Positions 25,124-33,679 of a stretch of DNA of 64,000 nt are shown piece after piece. The notes beneath the pieces were generated by a model. That model did not search any database and was not told the origin of the DNA. It saw only the letters and a program-made list of their open reading frames with translations. Source of the DNA: Chiayiivirga flava (GTDB taxonomy: Bacteria > Pseudomonadota > Gammaproteobacteria > Xanthomonadales > Xanthomonadaceae); contig NZ_JACHHP010000003.1 in NCBI RefSeq assembly GCF_014202825.1, positions 270,229-334,228 of the forward strand. The letters are read 5' to 3'. Made by a program: the position numbers and the translations under genes. Position 1 is the stretch's first letter. Every line of letters begins with the position of its first letter.

Positions 25124-26770
25124 ATGCTGCCTTCACGCTACTCCGCCTTCGTCCTGGCCCTTGCGGGCCTCGCCGGTTCGCTGCTGATGCTGGGGCTCGG
25201 CGGCTGGGCGCCGCACTGGGGCTGGCTCACGCTGTTCGCCGTGAGCGCGGCGCTGAGCATCGTGGGGATCTGGGACCTGCTGCAGCGGCGCAGCACGTTG
25301 CGGCGCAACTACCCGATCCTCGCGCACCTGCGCTACTTCCTCGAATCGATCGGGCCGGAGATCCGCCAGTACTTCATCGAGGAAGACCACCAGGCCAATC
25401 CGTTTTCGCGGGCGCAGCGTTCGATCGTCTATCAACGCGCGAAAAACGCGCTCGACAAGCGTCCGTTCGGCACGCAGTTCGATGTCTACGCGCCGGAGTA
25501 CGAGTGGATCAACCATTCCATCGCGCCGGCGCGCATCGATTCGCACGATTTCCGCCTCACCATCGGCGGCGAGCGCTGCACGCAGCCGTATTCGGCCAGC
25601 GTGTTCAACATCTCCGCGATGAGCTTCGGCTCGCTCTCGGCCAACGCCATCCTCGCGCTCAACGAAGGCGCCAAGCGCGGCAACTTCTATCACGACACCG
25701 GCGAGGGCTCGATCTCGCGCTGGCACCGCGAACGCGGCGGCGACCTGGTATGGGAGATCGGCTCGGGCTACTTCGGCTGCCGCAACGACGACGGCACCTT
25801 CAGTCTCGAGCGGTTCAAGGCCAATGCCTTGTCCGAGCAGGTGAAGATGATCGAGATCAAGCTCTCGCAGGGCGCCAAGCCGGGCCACGGCGGCGTGCTG
25901 CCGGGGGTGAAGGTGTCGCCGGAAATCGCCGCCGCGCGCGGCGTGCCGGTCGGGCAGGACTGCAATTCGCCGGCGCGCCATTCGGCCTTCGACACGCCCG
26001 CGGGACTGCTCGACTTCGTGCAGACGCTGCGCGAGGCCTCGGGCGGCAAGCCGGTGGGCATCAAACTTGCGATCGGACATCCGTGGGAATGGTTCGCGAT
26101 CGCCAAGGCCATGCACCGCAGCGGCGTCCTGCCGGACTTCATCGTCGTCGACGGCGGCGAGGGCGGCACCGGCGCGGCGCCGCTGGAATTCACCGACCAC
26201 GTCGGCGCGCCGCTTCGCGAGGCGCTGATGCTGGTGCACAACACGCTGGTCGGGCTCAATCTGCGCGGCAAGATCCGCATCGGCGCGGCCGGCCGCATCG
26301 TCACCGCGTTCGATCTCGCGCGCACCATCGCGCTGGGTGCCGACTGGTGCAACGCGGGTCGCGGCTTCATGTTCGCGCTGGGCTGCATCCAGTCGCAGAG
26401 CTGCCACACGGACCGATGCCCGACGGGCATCGCGACGCAGAACGAGACACGCCAGCGTGCGCTCGACGTGCCGGACAAGTCGCAGCGCGTGCACCGCTTC
26501 CACGAAAACACGCTGCTCGCCTTCAAGGAACTCCTGGCCGCCGCCGGACTGACGCACCCGTCGCAACTGGGGCCCGAACACATCGTGCAGCGCGTGTCGT
26601 CGAACGAGGTGCGTTCGCTCGCCGCGCTCTACGCCTGGGTGCGCCCGGGCGGGCTCATCGACGGAACCTCCGACCACGCCGTGTTCAAGGTGTTCTGGCA
26701 GCAGTCCGATCCGGACACATTCGTGGCGCCGCCTTCGGTGCTGTCGCTGCAGACCACCAAGCAGTGCTGA
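25124..26770 (+). CDS. FMN-binding glutamate synthase family protein (membrane-anchored)
   Basis: 548 residues. Two N-terminal membrane helices (FVLALAGLAGSLLMLGLGG and WGWLTLFAVSAALSIVGIW) precede a glutamate-synthase-like FMN barrel. Family motifs are ISAMSFGSLSANAILALN, YHDTGEGSISRWH, FIVVDGGEGGTGAAPLEF and QSCHTDRCPTGIATQ, the last with Fe-S-type cysteines. There is no glutamine amidotransferase domain, so it is not a complete GltB. The physiological substrate of this stand-alone family is unknown. It is monocistronic and convergent with the secreted metalloprotease. Confidence 0.9.
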   Translation: MLPSRYSAFVLALAGLAGSLLMLGLGGWAPHWGWLTLFAVSAALSIVGIWDLLQRRSTLRRNYPILAHLRYFLESIGPEIRQYFIEEDHQANPFSRAQRSIVYQRAKNALDKRPFGTQFDVYAPEYEWINHSIAPARIDSHDFRLTIGGERCTQPYSASVFNISAMSFGSLSANAILALNEGAKRGNFYHDTGEGSISRWHRERGGDLVWEIGSGYFGCRNDDGTFSLERFKANALSEQVKMIEIKLSQGAKPGHGGVLPGVKVSPEIAAARGVPVGQDCNSPARHSAFDTPAGLLDFVQTLREASGGKPVGIKLAIGHPWEWFAIAKAMHRSGVLPDFIVVDGGEGGTGAAPLEFTDHVGAPLREALMLVHNTLVGLNLRGKIRIGAAGRIVTAFDLARTIALGADWCNAGRGFMFALGCIQSQSCHTDRCPTGIATQNETRQRALDVPDKSQRVHRFHENTLLAFKELLAAAGLTHPSQLGPEHIVQRVSSNEVRSLAALYAWVRPGGLIDGTSDHAVFKVFWQQSDPDTFVAPPSVLSLQTTKQC

Positions 26771-26788
26771 GCACGTTCTCCGATCGCC

Positions 26789-28444
26789 CTATTCGAAACT
26801 GTTGCCGAAGATGCGATCGACGATGAAATCGACCGGCACGGACACGCTGTCGCTGTTGTTGCCGCCCTGCGGATCGTCGATTTCGCTGTCGATGCTGGCC
26901 TGGCTGGCGAGCGCGCCTGCGCCGGTGTAGTCGATCGGCACGTTCACCGTCACGACGATGGCGGACGTGGTGCCGGAGTTCAGCACGCCACGGGTGCAGC
27001 TCACCGTCGCGCCGCCGGTCGCGCAGGTCCAGCCCGATCCGCTCGCATTCAGGACCGTCACGCCGGCAGGCAACGTCTGAACCATCTGCAGTGCCGTCGC
27101 CTGGTCCGGGCCATCGTTTTCCACCGTGATCGTGAACGTCAGCATGCCGCCGCGCGGCACCGGCGACGGGGTCGCAGTCATCCCGAGCGACAGGTCGGCC
27201 ATCGGCACAGGCGCAGATGCATCTTCGTACACGAACCGCACGGCCGCGACATCGTCGGCTGCGAGCGTTGCGCCTCGACCGTCCGCGTGCAGCGACGCCC
27301 GCATGGTGGCCGCATCCGCGGTGGGGTTCGAGCCGCAGGAGGTTGGCACGTCGCTGCCGCACGAATGGGCGAAGCCGAGCGTATGCCCGACTTCGTGCAC
27401 GAAGAATTCGATCCCGCTGCGGCCATCGTCGTCGTCGAAGAAGCAGCCGGCGCTTGGCTGCGTGACGAGCGTGCCGCGGAGCAGTCCGTACCACTGGACG
27501 CCGTTGTACGTGTGCTGCTGCGAGGTGGCCGACGAGCCGCCCGCGCCGAGGATGCCGCCGCCGCCGGGGCTGCAGTCGTAGTCGCCCGGGATCACGTTCT
27601 GCGGGTCGTTCCACGAGACGTTGGCGTCGCGCGCCTCGGTGCTGCTGCCGGTGCCGGCGTAGCTCATGAGGACCAGGCTGCCCGGATCGTCCACCCAGCC
27701 GGCAAGACCTGCGGCCAACTGTTCGAATTCGTTGCGCACCATGTTCTGCTGGCCGCCTGCGGGGGCGTACCAGCGCATCGTCGTGCCCTGTTCGAACTGG
27801 GCCCAGCGGCCGTTGCCGATGGGAAAGTTCGGGTTGTTGAAATTGATCCGGATGAGGTTGAATTTCGCGGCGTCCGTCGCGTCTGCGCGCAGATAGTTCT
27901 CCGGCGCCGCGACCCCGGCCGCGCGCCGCACGATCCAGTGTTCGAACGCGTCCGCCGCGCGCGGCAGTGCGAAGCGGGCGTTCTTTCCGCGCCCCAGATC
28001 GGTGCTGTCGTCGAGCACGCGTCGGTAGACGTCGCCGTGTTTGTCCGGCACGGGGAAAAACATTCCGAGCGTCAGCTGCGTCGCCTGCAGATCGCCGTCT
28101 CCGCGCTGCATGTAGAACAGCAACATGCGCTGGTCGACAGGCAGGGACGGGACCCCCGCGTAACGCAGTCCGCCGTCCTTGGTCCAGTACCCGGGCAACA
28201 CCAGCGTCTGCTCGCGCCCGAGAATCTTGCCGGCGAGCTCGCGCACGATGCGGACGCGGTAGCGCGTCTCGCCGCGCTCCGGCGACGCGGAGGCTGCGCC
28301 GACCTCGACCAGCGCCACGCCCTGCGACTGCTCCAGCAGCGACTGGTCGGTGGGCATGGTGTAGCTGAGCGCGTGCGCCTGTCCGCCGGCCGCAATGGCG
28401 GCGATCGCCACGCACCGGATCACCCAGCGGCTGAGATACGACAT
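26789..28444 (-). CDS. Secreted metzincin-type metalloprotease with DUF11-like domain and C-terminal IFGNSFE tail
   Basis: 551-residue exported protein with signal peptide WVIRCVAIAAIAAGGQAHA. The central zinc site is FFVHEVGHTLGFAHSCG (HExxHxxGxxH), as in metzincin peptidases. A beta-sandwich repeat of the DUF11/CARDB kind follows (SLGMTATPSPVPRGGMLTFT...NDGPDQATALQM, about 425-535). The protein ends in IVDRIFGNSFE, a short tail that looks like a recurrent C-terminal signature. GGAGGG precedes the ATG at 28444. The likely role is an extracellular peptidase. It is divergent from tRNA-Val. Confidence 0.87.
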   Translation of the reverse strand: MSYLSRWVIRCVAIAAIAAGGQAHALSYTMPTDQSLLEQSQGVALVEVGAASASPERGETRYRVRIVRELAGKILGREQTLVLPGYWTKDGGLRYAGVPSLPVDQRMLLFYMQRGDGDLQATQLTLGMFFPVPDKHGDVYRRVLDDSTDLGRGKNARFALPRAADAFEHWIVRRAAGVAAPENYLRADATDAAKFNLIRINFNNPNFPIGNGRWAQFEQGTTMRWYAPAGGQQNMVRNEFEQLAAGLAGWVDDPGSLVLMSYAGTGSSTEARDANVSWNDPQNVIPGDYDCSPGGGGILGAGGSSATSQQHTYNGVQWYGLLRGTLVTQPSAGCFFDDDDGRSGIEFFVHEVGHTLGFAHSCGSDVPTSCGSNPTADAATMRASLHADGRGATLAADDVAAVRFVYEDASAPVPMADLSLGMTATPSPVPRGGMLTFTITVENDGPDQATALQMVQTLPAGVTVLNASGSGWTCATGGATVSCTRGVLNSGTTSAIVVTVNVPIDYTGAGALASQASIDSEIDDPQGGNNSDSVSVPVDFIVDRIFGNSFE

Positions 28445-28559
28445 GGTTCCCTCCAGGGAAATTGGACGCGCCCGCCCCGGACACGCGACGATTGTGCGTC
28501 CGCGTCTGGTCCGGGACAACCGTGGACCGTACCCGGCGACGATCGTGATCGCAGGAGCG

Positions 28560-28588
28560 TTGACCGGCCCTTGCGAGCACGTCATAAT
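28560..28588 (+). promoter_or_regulatory. Sigma-70 promoter of tRNA-Val
   Basis: TTGACC (28560-28565), 17-base spacer, CATAAT (28583-28588); the tRNA begins at 28602. Confidence 0.78.
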
Positions 28589-28601
28589 GCGCGGCCCGAC
28601 C

Positions 28602-28676
28602 GGGCGGTTAGCTCAGCGGTAGAGCATTGCCTTCACACGGCAAGGGTCATAGGTTCGATCCCTATACCGCCCACCA
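28602..28676 (+). tRNA. tRNA-Val(CAC)
   Basis: 75 bases with encoded CCA. Acceptor stem gggcggt/accgccc and T-loop gttcgatcc are present. Anticodon CAC is at 28634-28636 in loop ttcacac. Confidence 0.97.
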
Positions 28677-28688
28677 TCTCGATGCACG

Positions 28689-28713
28689 AAGGCCACCTCG
28701 CGGTGGCCTTTTT
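28689..28713 (+). terminator. Rho-independent terminator after tRNA-Val
   Basis: Nine-bp stem aaggccacc/ggtggcctt around tcgc, followed by more T residues. Confidence 0.9.
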
Positions 28714-28776
28714 CGTTTCGTGCATCGGCGATGTTGGCGTCGCGCCCGTGCCACGCGTGCTCGGGGCACGGGGGAA

Positions 28777-29367
28777 TCAGGTGTCGTAGTCGCCCGTCCA
28801 CGGCGGGGTGAATGCCATGTAGTTGCCGGGCATCAGGATCACCGACGACAGTTCGATCTCCTCGTCGTCGTCGAAGTCGGCGTAGTCGTCGGCCGACTCG
28901 GGGATCAGGCCGAATTGCAGGCCATGGCGTTCGATCGCGAACGGCTTCGCGACGATGTCCTCGAGGCGCACCGGGCCGAGCGCGGCGAGATGGCGGTCGA
29001 TTACAGCCTGCGACGCCGGGTTTGGGCCGGCCGCATTGCCGGGCAGTGCGCCGGCGCGTGCCGCGCCCAGGATCTCCAGGCGACTGCCGATGGCGTCGAT
29101 CTGCGCGTCGATCAGGTCGCCGTCCGGGGCGAATCTGTAGAGCGCGACGAACTCGCGCGCCTTTGCCGGGTCGGGGTCCGCCACGTAAGGCGTGGTGATG
29201 AAGAACCCGTTGCCGTCGGCGCTGTGGCCGACGAGTTTGCCGTGGTGGTCGTCGTGCGGAATCACCAGACGTTCCGGTGGGAACCCCTCGACGACGGTGA
29301 TCGTGGGTCCGCTCCCGGTCGACGTGTCGTCACTGCCGAACAGCCGATGGAACAGTACCTTGAGCAT
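28777..29367 (-). CDS. Conserved hypothetical cytosolic protein
   Basis: 196 residues, acidic, with no signal peptide. It starts MLKVLFHRLFGSDDTSTGSG and contains YRFAPDGDLIDAQIDAIGSR and a late acidic stretch, ESADDYADFDDDEEIEL. The family was not recognised; no catalytic motif is evident. The ATG at 29367 is preferred. It lies alone between tRNA-Val and the MFS gene. Confidence 0.65.
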   Translation of the reverse strand: MLKVLFHRLFGSDDTSTGSGPTITVVEGFPPERLVIPHDDHHGKLVGHSADGNGFFITTPYVADPDPAKAREFVALYRFAPDGDLIDAQIDAIGSRLEILGAARAGALPGNAAGPNPASQAVIDRHLAALGPVRLEDIVAKPFAIERHGLQFGLIPESADDYADFDDDEEIELSSVILMPGNYMAFTPPWTGDYDT

Positions 29368-29430
29368 GGCGGTGCAACCTCGCGCGATCGCCGGGTGGAG
29401 GCGATTCTGCCATTGCGGGAAACGTGCGTG

Positions 29431-30627
29431 CTAGGGATCGGGCATCGGCTCGAGCGCAGCGACGGGGCGCGCGCTCCGTTGCGACCCATGCAACTGCAAT
29501 GCAACCGGCAGGGCGACCAGGCAGGCCAACGCACCGAAAGCGAACGCCGCGAGTCCGGCACCCAGATTCCACGCGACACCGGCGCCGAGCGTGCCGACCA
29601 CGCCGCCGAGGCCGCTGCCGAGCCCGTAGAGCAGCCCTTGGCCCTGGCCGGCGCTGCGGCCGCGGAATTCTTCGCCGATCAGCTGCATCGTGCAGGCGTG
29701 GAACAGCGCGAAGCTCAGCCCGTGCAGCACCTGCATCGCCGCCATCGCCGGCAGCGACTGCGGCCACGTGCCGATCACCGCCCAGCGCACGCAGCTCGCG
29801 CCGATGCATGCCAGCATCGGCACCAGGGCGCCGTACCGTGCGAGCACGCGTGGCGCCAGCAGGAACACGCCGATCTCGACGACGACACCCAGCCCCCACA
29901 GTATCCCGATCGCGCCGGTGCTGTGACCGTGGGCGCCGAGATGCAGGGTGTAGAAGACGTAGTACGGGCCGAAGCCGACCTGGACCAGCAACGCGATCAG
30001 CAGCAGGCGCCGCACCTGCACGCGACGCAGCGCGGCGAACAGGCCGGCCTTCGGTATGTCGTCGGCGTGCGGTGGCGTCGCGGGAGCGAGCAGGGTGCTG
30101 ACCGCGATCCCGACGAGCAGCGGCAGCATCATCGCCGGCAGCCAACGCGCGCCGATGCGATCGATCGCGAAACCGTAGGCGGCCACGACCACGATGAAAC
30201 CGATCGAACCCCATACCCGGATGCGGCTGTACTCGCCGCGCCGCGCGCCGAGCGTGTTGAGCGTCAGGGCCTCGTACTGCGGCATGATCGCGTTGCAGAA
30301 GAACGCAAAGCCCAGCATCACCGCGAGGATGGGCCACGCCTGCGTGGTGAACAGGAACCCGGCGAAGCACAGCACGGTGAGGACGGCGCCGGCGCGCAGC
30401 CAGCGCAGCGGATGCGTCGAGCGCGTGCTGGCCTCGCCCCATAACGGCGGCGCCAGCATGCGCGTGCCGTACCACAGCGCGAACACCGCGCTGATCAGCG
30501 TGGCGCCGAGCCCCAGCGCATCGAGCCAGCGGGCGAAGTAGGGCGTGAAGGCGCCGAGTGCGGCGTAGTACCAGAAGTAGAACGAGGAGAGCCGCCAGTA
30601 CGGCAGCGCGGGGGCGGGTGCGGGCAT
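29431..30627 (-). CDS. MFS transporter (HcaT/3-phenylpropionate permease-like)
   Basis: 398-residue major facilitator with about twelve membrane helices. The N terminus, PYWRLSSFYFWYYAALGAFTPYFARWL, and the later EYSRIRVWGSIGFI resemble the MFS_1-like/HcaT subgroup. FHACTMQLIGEEFRGRSAGQGQ lies in the second half. Homologues import phenylpropionate or nucleosides, but the substrate here is unknown. The ATG at 30627 was taken rather than a TTG six bases upstream. Confidence 0.88.
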   Translation of the reverse strand: MPAPAPALPYWRLSSFYFWYYAALGAFTPYFARWLDALGLGATLISAVFALWYGTRMLAPPLWGEASTRSTHPLRWLRAGAVLTVLCFAGFLFTTQAWPILAVMLGFAFFCNAIMPQYEALTLNTLGARRGEYSRIRVWGSIGFIVVVAAYGFAIDRIGARWLPAMMLPLLVGIAVSTLLAPATPPHADDIPKAGLFAALRRVQVRRLLLIALLVQVGFGPYYVFYTLHLGAHGHSTGAIGILWGLGVVVEIGVFLLAPRVLARYGALVPMLACIGASCVRWAVIGTWPQSLPAMAAMQVLHGLSFALFHACTMQLIGEEFRGRSAGQGQGLLYGLGSGLGGVVGTLGAGVAWNLGAGLAAFAFGALACLVALPVALQLHGSQRSARPVAALEPMPDP

Positions 30628-30706
30628 GTCCAATGATACGGCGCGGACCGGCCGTTCGCCGATGGGTCCGCCGCGTCGTCTTGGCCCGCACGTGCCGGTG
30701 CGGTGC

Positions 30707-30736
30707 GCTGCGGCCCGGTCGCGACCGGGCCGCAGC
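30707..30736 (-). terminator. Strong GC hairpin after the DUF4785-like gene
   Basis: Thirteen- to fourteen-bp perfect inverted repeat (30707-30720 with 30723-30736) just past the stop at 30745 on the minus strand. No T-run follows; it may stabilise the 3' end. Confidence 0.5.
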
Positions 30737-30744
30737 GGGTGCCG

Positions 30745-31971
30745 TCAGCGCTCGATGCGCAGCGCGCGTGCGCGCGTCTCGAGCTGGCCCAGGCGTGCCT
30801 GGTCGTTGAGGCTCAGGTCGCGCAGTTCGTACGGTGCGCCGAGGCCGGCGGGCATCACGTCCGCGCCGAACGTCAGCGTGATGCTGCCGTGCCCGGGATC
30901 CAGCCAGCGCGCCGCGTGGGCGATCGCGAACGGATGCAGCGAGCCGTCCTTCGCCGAGCCGTACAGCACGCCGCGCACTTCGAAACGGCCGGCACTGGCC
31001 GCTTCCACCGGCAGCGTCACCGACACGCCGCTGTCTTTCGCGGCCACCGACGCCTCGTTGCCGAGGCGTGCCGTGGGCCGCGACACCGCGAAGCTCGTTT
31101 TCGCATCGCGCGCGACGAGGGCGCCGCCGTCCTTGGCCACCGCAAAGGTGTGCACTTCCCACAGCGCAAGACCGCTGCCGGCATCCTGCGGCAACGCCAC
31201 GTCCGCGTGGTAGCGGCCGTCCTTGCCGCGCGCGAATGCCACGTCGATGCTGCGGCCGTCCGGCGAGGTCACCACGCCGCCGATGCTCTGCGGCACGAGC
31301 GTGCCTTTGGCGCCCTCGAACTGCGCGCTGAGCCGCACCGTGTCGCCGGCGAGCGCGCGATCGCGGTCCGCGCCGAGGGTGAGCGCTACCGCGCTGTCGG
31401 GCTCGAACACGTGCATCAGGTAACGGCCGCTCGCGGCCTTCGCCGCGAGCTCGACGCGGCCCGCGCCCGCCGCATGCGCAAGCTGGAAAACGAGCGTGCC
31501 GTCGCCGAAGTTTGCGCCGGCCGCCTTCAGCTGCTCGGCATCGGCGCTGTGCACGAACGCGGTGTCCGGATCGAGCGCGCGGCCATCGATGCGCACGCTG
31601 AGGTCGCGCGTGGCGAGCGCGGCGTTCTTGCTGCCGCCGGCCGGGCTGATGCGCACCAGTGCGCCCGGCGCGGTGGTCTGGAACGCGTAGCCCTTCTGCA
31701 GCGCGGCGCCGTCGATGGTGGTCCAGAACTCGCGGCTCGTGGCGACATACGGCGCCGTGGCATGCAGCGATTGCGCCGGATCGAGCGCCCACGCGAAGTC
31801 CACCGGCGCGCGTTCGATGTCGGCGGCGAGCGCGGATTTTTCCGCGACCAGCCGCGTCGGCACCAGGTCGCCGGTGGCGGCCGGCAGCAGGCGCGTGTCG
31901 GCGGCGTGCAGCGAGCCCGCGAACAGCGAGGTGGCCACGGCGAGGGTGAGGATTGCCTTGTTGCGTGTCAT
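30745..31971 (-). CDS. Exported DUF4785-like protein
   Basis: 408 residues with signal peptide MTRNKAILTLAVATSLFAGSLHA. The remainder is a beta-rich multi-domain protein with Ig-like stretches (FEPDSAVALTLGADRDRALAG, DSGVSVTLPVEAASAGRFEVRG). It resembles DUF4785 proteins known from Legionella and other gammaproteobacteria; the function is unknown. The ATG at 31971 gives a clean signal peptide; an ATG at 31995 would add eight residues and overlap the upstream gene's stop. It directly follows the secreted lipase-like gene and may assist it. Confidence 0.7.
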   Translation of the reverse strand: MTRNKAILTLAVATSLFAGSLHAADTRLLPAATGDLVPTRLVAEKSALAADIERAPVDFAWALDPAQSLHATAPYVATSREFWTTIDGAALQKGYAFQTTAPGALVRISPAGGSKNAALATRDLSVRIDGRALDPDTAFVHSADAEQLKAAGANFGDGTLVFQLAHAAGAGRVELAAKAASGRYLMHVFEPDSAVALTLGADRDRALAGDTVRLSAQFEGAKGTLVPQSIGGVVTSPDGRSIDVAFARGKDGRYHADVALPQDAGSGLALWEVHTFAVAKDGGALVARDAKTSFAVSRPTARLGNEASVAAKDSGVSVTLPVEAASAGRFEVRGVLYGSAKDGSLHPFAIAHAARWLDPGHGSITLTFGADVMPAGLGAPYELRDLSLNDQARLGQLETRARALRIER

Positions 31972-31987
31972 GTTGGTCGGCTCCGGC

Positions 31988-32839
31988 TCAGACATCGTTG
32001 CGAAGGATCACGTCCAGGCCGAAACACTTCTTGCGGCTCTGGTTGTGGCTGAGCGGCTCGTCGCCGTTGGTGCGGTCGGTGTCGTAGAACCACAGCGTGC
32101 CGGCACCGTTCTGACTGCTGCAGTCGAGAAACCCGTCCGAACAGCTCGACAGCCACGCCTGCGTGATTTCCAGGCCCACCTGCTGGGTGTAGCCGCCGCA
32201 GTAGCTGTCGCCGTCCCAGATCGCCGACTCCACGTCGCGGCCCACCACATTCCAGAACCCGCGCGGCAATGCCGGACGCCCGGCCGTGCCGTAGAGATTG
32301 TTGGCGTTGTACTGCGCCATCCAGCTCACCTGCTGCATGCGCACGGCGTCGTTCTTGTAGCCGAGCAGCCAGCCGAGCGCGGATTCGAATACGTTCCCGG
32401 CCATCACCGCGTCGGCGAGCGGCGTGCCCTTGGACGACGCGGCCAGCGCGTTGACCCAGCGGATTTTCGAGATGATGTTCGGATAGCGGCTGTCGTACGT
32501 CGGGTTGCTCATGATCCAGCGCATGACGTTGCCGCCGTTCGAATGCGTGATCACCACCAGATCGGTGATGCCGCGCGCGCTGATGAAACTCGACAGCTGC
32601 CCGGCAAGACAGCCGGCCGCGCGCGAATCCCACATGTACTGTTCGAAATCGCAGTTGATCACCGTGTAGTTGGCCTGGTTCGGCAACCCCTGGCGCACGG
32701 AATTGATCATGTCCGCGCCCCAGTAATCGTCGGTGGCGTTGGTGTGCTTGCTCGTGCCGTGCACGAACGCGACGCCGGTATTGGCATTCGCGAGCAACGG
32801 AACCGCGGCCAGCGCGAGGCCGGCGAGAATCTTGCGCAT
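31988..32839 (-). CDS. Secreted alpha/beta hydrolase (lipase-like)
   Basis: 283 residues with signal peptide MRKILAGLALAAVPLLANA. The mature protein begins NTGVAFVHGTSKHTNATDDY (oxyanion-type HG motif). The nucleophile elbow is ITHSNGGNVMRW (Ser within HSNGG), as in triacylglycerol lipases. Several cysteines in the C-terminal half (DSYCGGY, SSCSDGFLDCSS) suggest disulfides in an extracellular enzyme. It is the first gene of a two-gene unit with the DUF4785-like gene. Confidence 0.82.
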   Translation of the reverse strand: MRKILAGLALAAVPLLANANTGVAFVHGTSKHTNATDDYWGADMINSVRQGLPNQANYTVINCDFEQYMWDSRAAGCLAGQLSSFISARGITDLVVITHSNGGNVMRWIMSNPTYDSRYPNIISKIRWVNALAASSKGTPLADAVMAGNVFESALGWLLGYKNDAVRMQQVSWMAQYNANNLYGTAGRPALPRGFWNVVGRDVESAIWDGDSYCGGYTQQVGLEITQAWLSSCSDGFLDCSSQNGAGTLWFYDTDRTNGDEPLSHNQSRKKCFGLDVILRNDV

Positions 32840-33169
32840 CGATTGGACTCCCTATGCAACGGACGACACGCGGGCGAACTCCCTTCGGCGCGCGGCATCC
32901 GGACGGCCGGCGTCCCCTCTCCCTACGCTGGCGTACGGAGAGCATAGTCAAGTGCGCCGCGGAAGGCTTGCTGCAACGCGCAAGGCGTTCGGCCTGGCCT
33001 CGGCGCATGTCGGCATCGATTCCAGCGCCAGCGCGGCCTCCCGGCGGAAGCCGGTCATCCGGCGGCGCGTACCGGCTGCATCGCGGCGATGACGACGAGC
33101 GGGCGCGCATTGCGGGACTTGCTGCCGGCACCGCAGGCGCACGATGCTTGCACCTTCGTGGAGGCAGCC
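32840..33169. other. Divergent intergenic region
   Basis: About 330 bases between the lipase-like gene (minus) and a small membrane protein gene (plus). A GGAGG precedes the latter at 33160-33164. No further gene, strong promoter pair or repeat was identified. Confidence 0.4.
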
Positions 33170-33679
33170 ATGCGCAAGGGATCGAAAATTTCCGTCGGTG
33201 TAGTGATTGCCGGCGTGCTCGTGGCGCTGCTGGTCGGTGCAATGCTGCTGGTGGGCAGCTGCACCGCGCTGCTGTGGAACACGATGGGCGGCGACTCCGC
33301 ATCCGGGGCACGCCGCGATGCCCTGCGCGCGCAACATGCGGCGCTGCTGGACCGGTTGGAGCGCATCGGATCCGACGCCGACGATCTACAGGACGCCGCC
33401 CGGCATCTGCGCACCGTCGTGCTGCCGCCGCAAGTGCTCGGACTCGCGATCGCGCAGGCCGACAGCGACGACAACCGCGTCGTCGTGCTGCGCAACTACG
33501 AGGGCCGCCAGACCAGCCGCATCCTCGTCAACGGCGCCGGCAGCATTACCCTCGAGGCACGCGACGGCACGCGCCGCACCTTCGACCTGCTCGAAGTCGA
33601 TGCGACGCTGCGTGATGGCACCGGCGTGGAGATCGAAGTGGTGCTGGCACGCGATGCGGTCGCGGCGGGCCCGGAGTGA
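33170..33679 (+). CDS. Small membrane-anchored protein of unknown function
   Basis: 169 residues. A single N-terminal membrane helix (ISVGVVIAGVLVALLVGAMLLVG) with a following Cys (GSC) could be an anchor or lipobox variant. A helical segment rich in Arg/Leu (ALRAQHAALLDRLERIGSDAD) is followed by a beta-rich C-terminal domain. The family was not recognised. GGAGG six bases upstream sets the ATG at 33170. The stop overlaps the start of the glycosyltransferase (TGATG). Confidence 0.68.
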   Translation: MRKGSKISVGVVIAGVLVALLVGAMLLVGSCTALLWNTMGGDSASGARRDALRAQHAALLDRLERIGSDADDLQDAARHLRTVVLPPQVLGLAIAQADSDDNRVVVLRNYEGRQTSRILVNGAGSITLEARDGTRRTFDLLEVDATLRDGTGVEIEVVLARDAVAAGPE

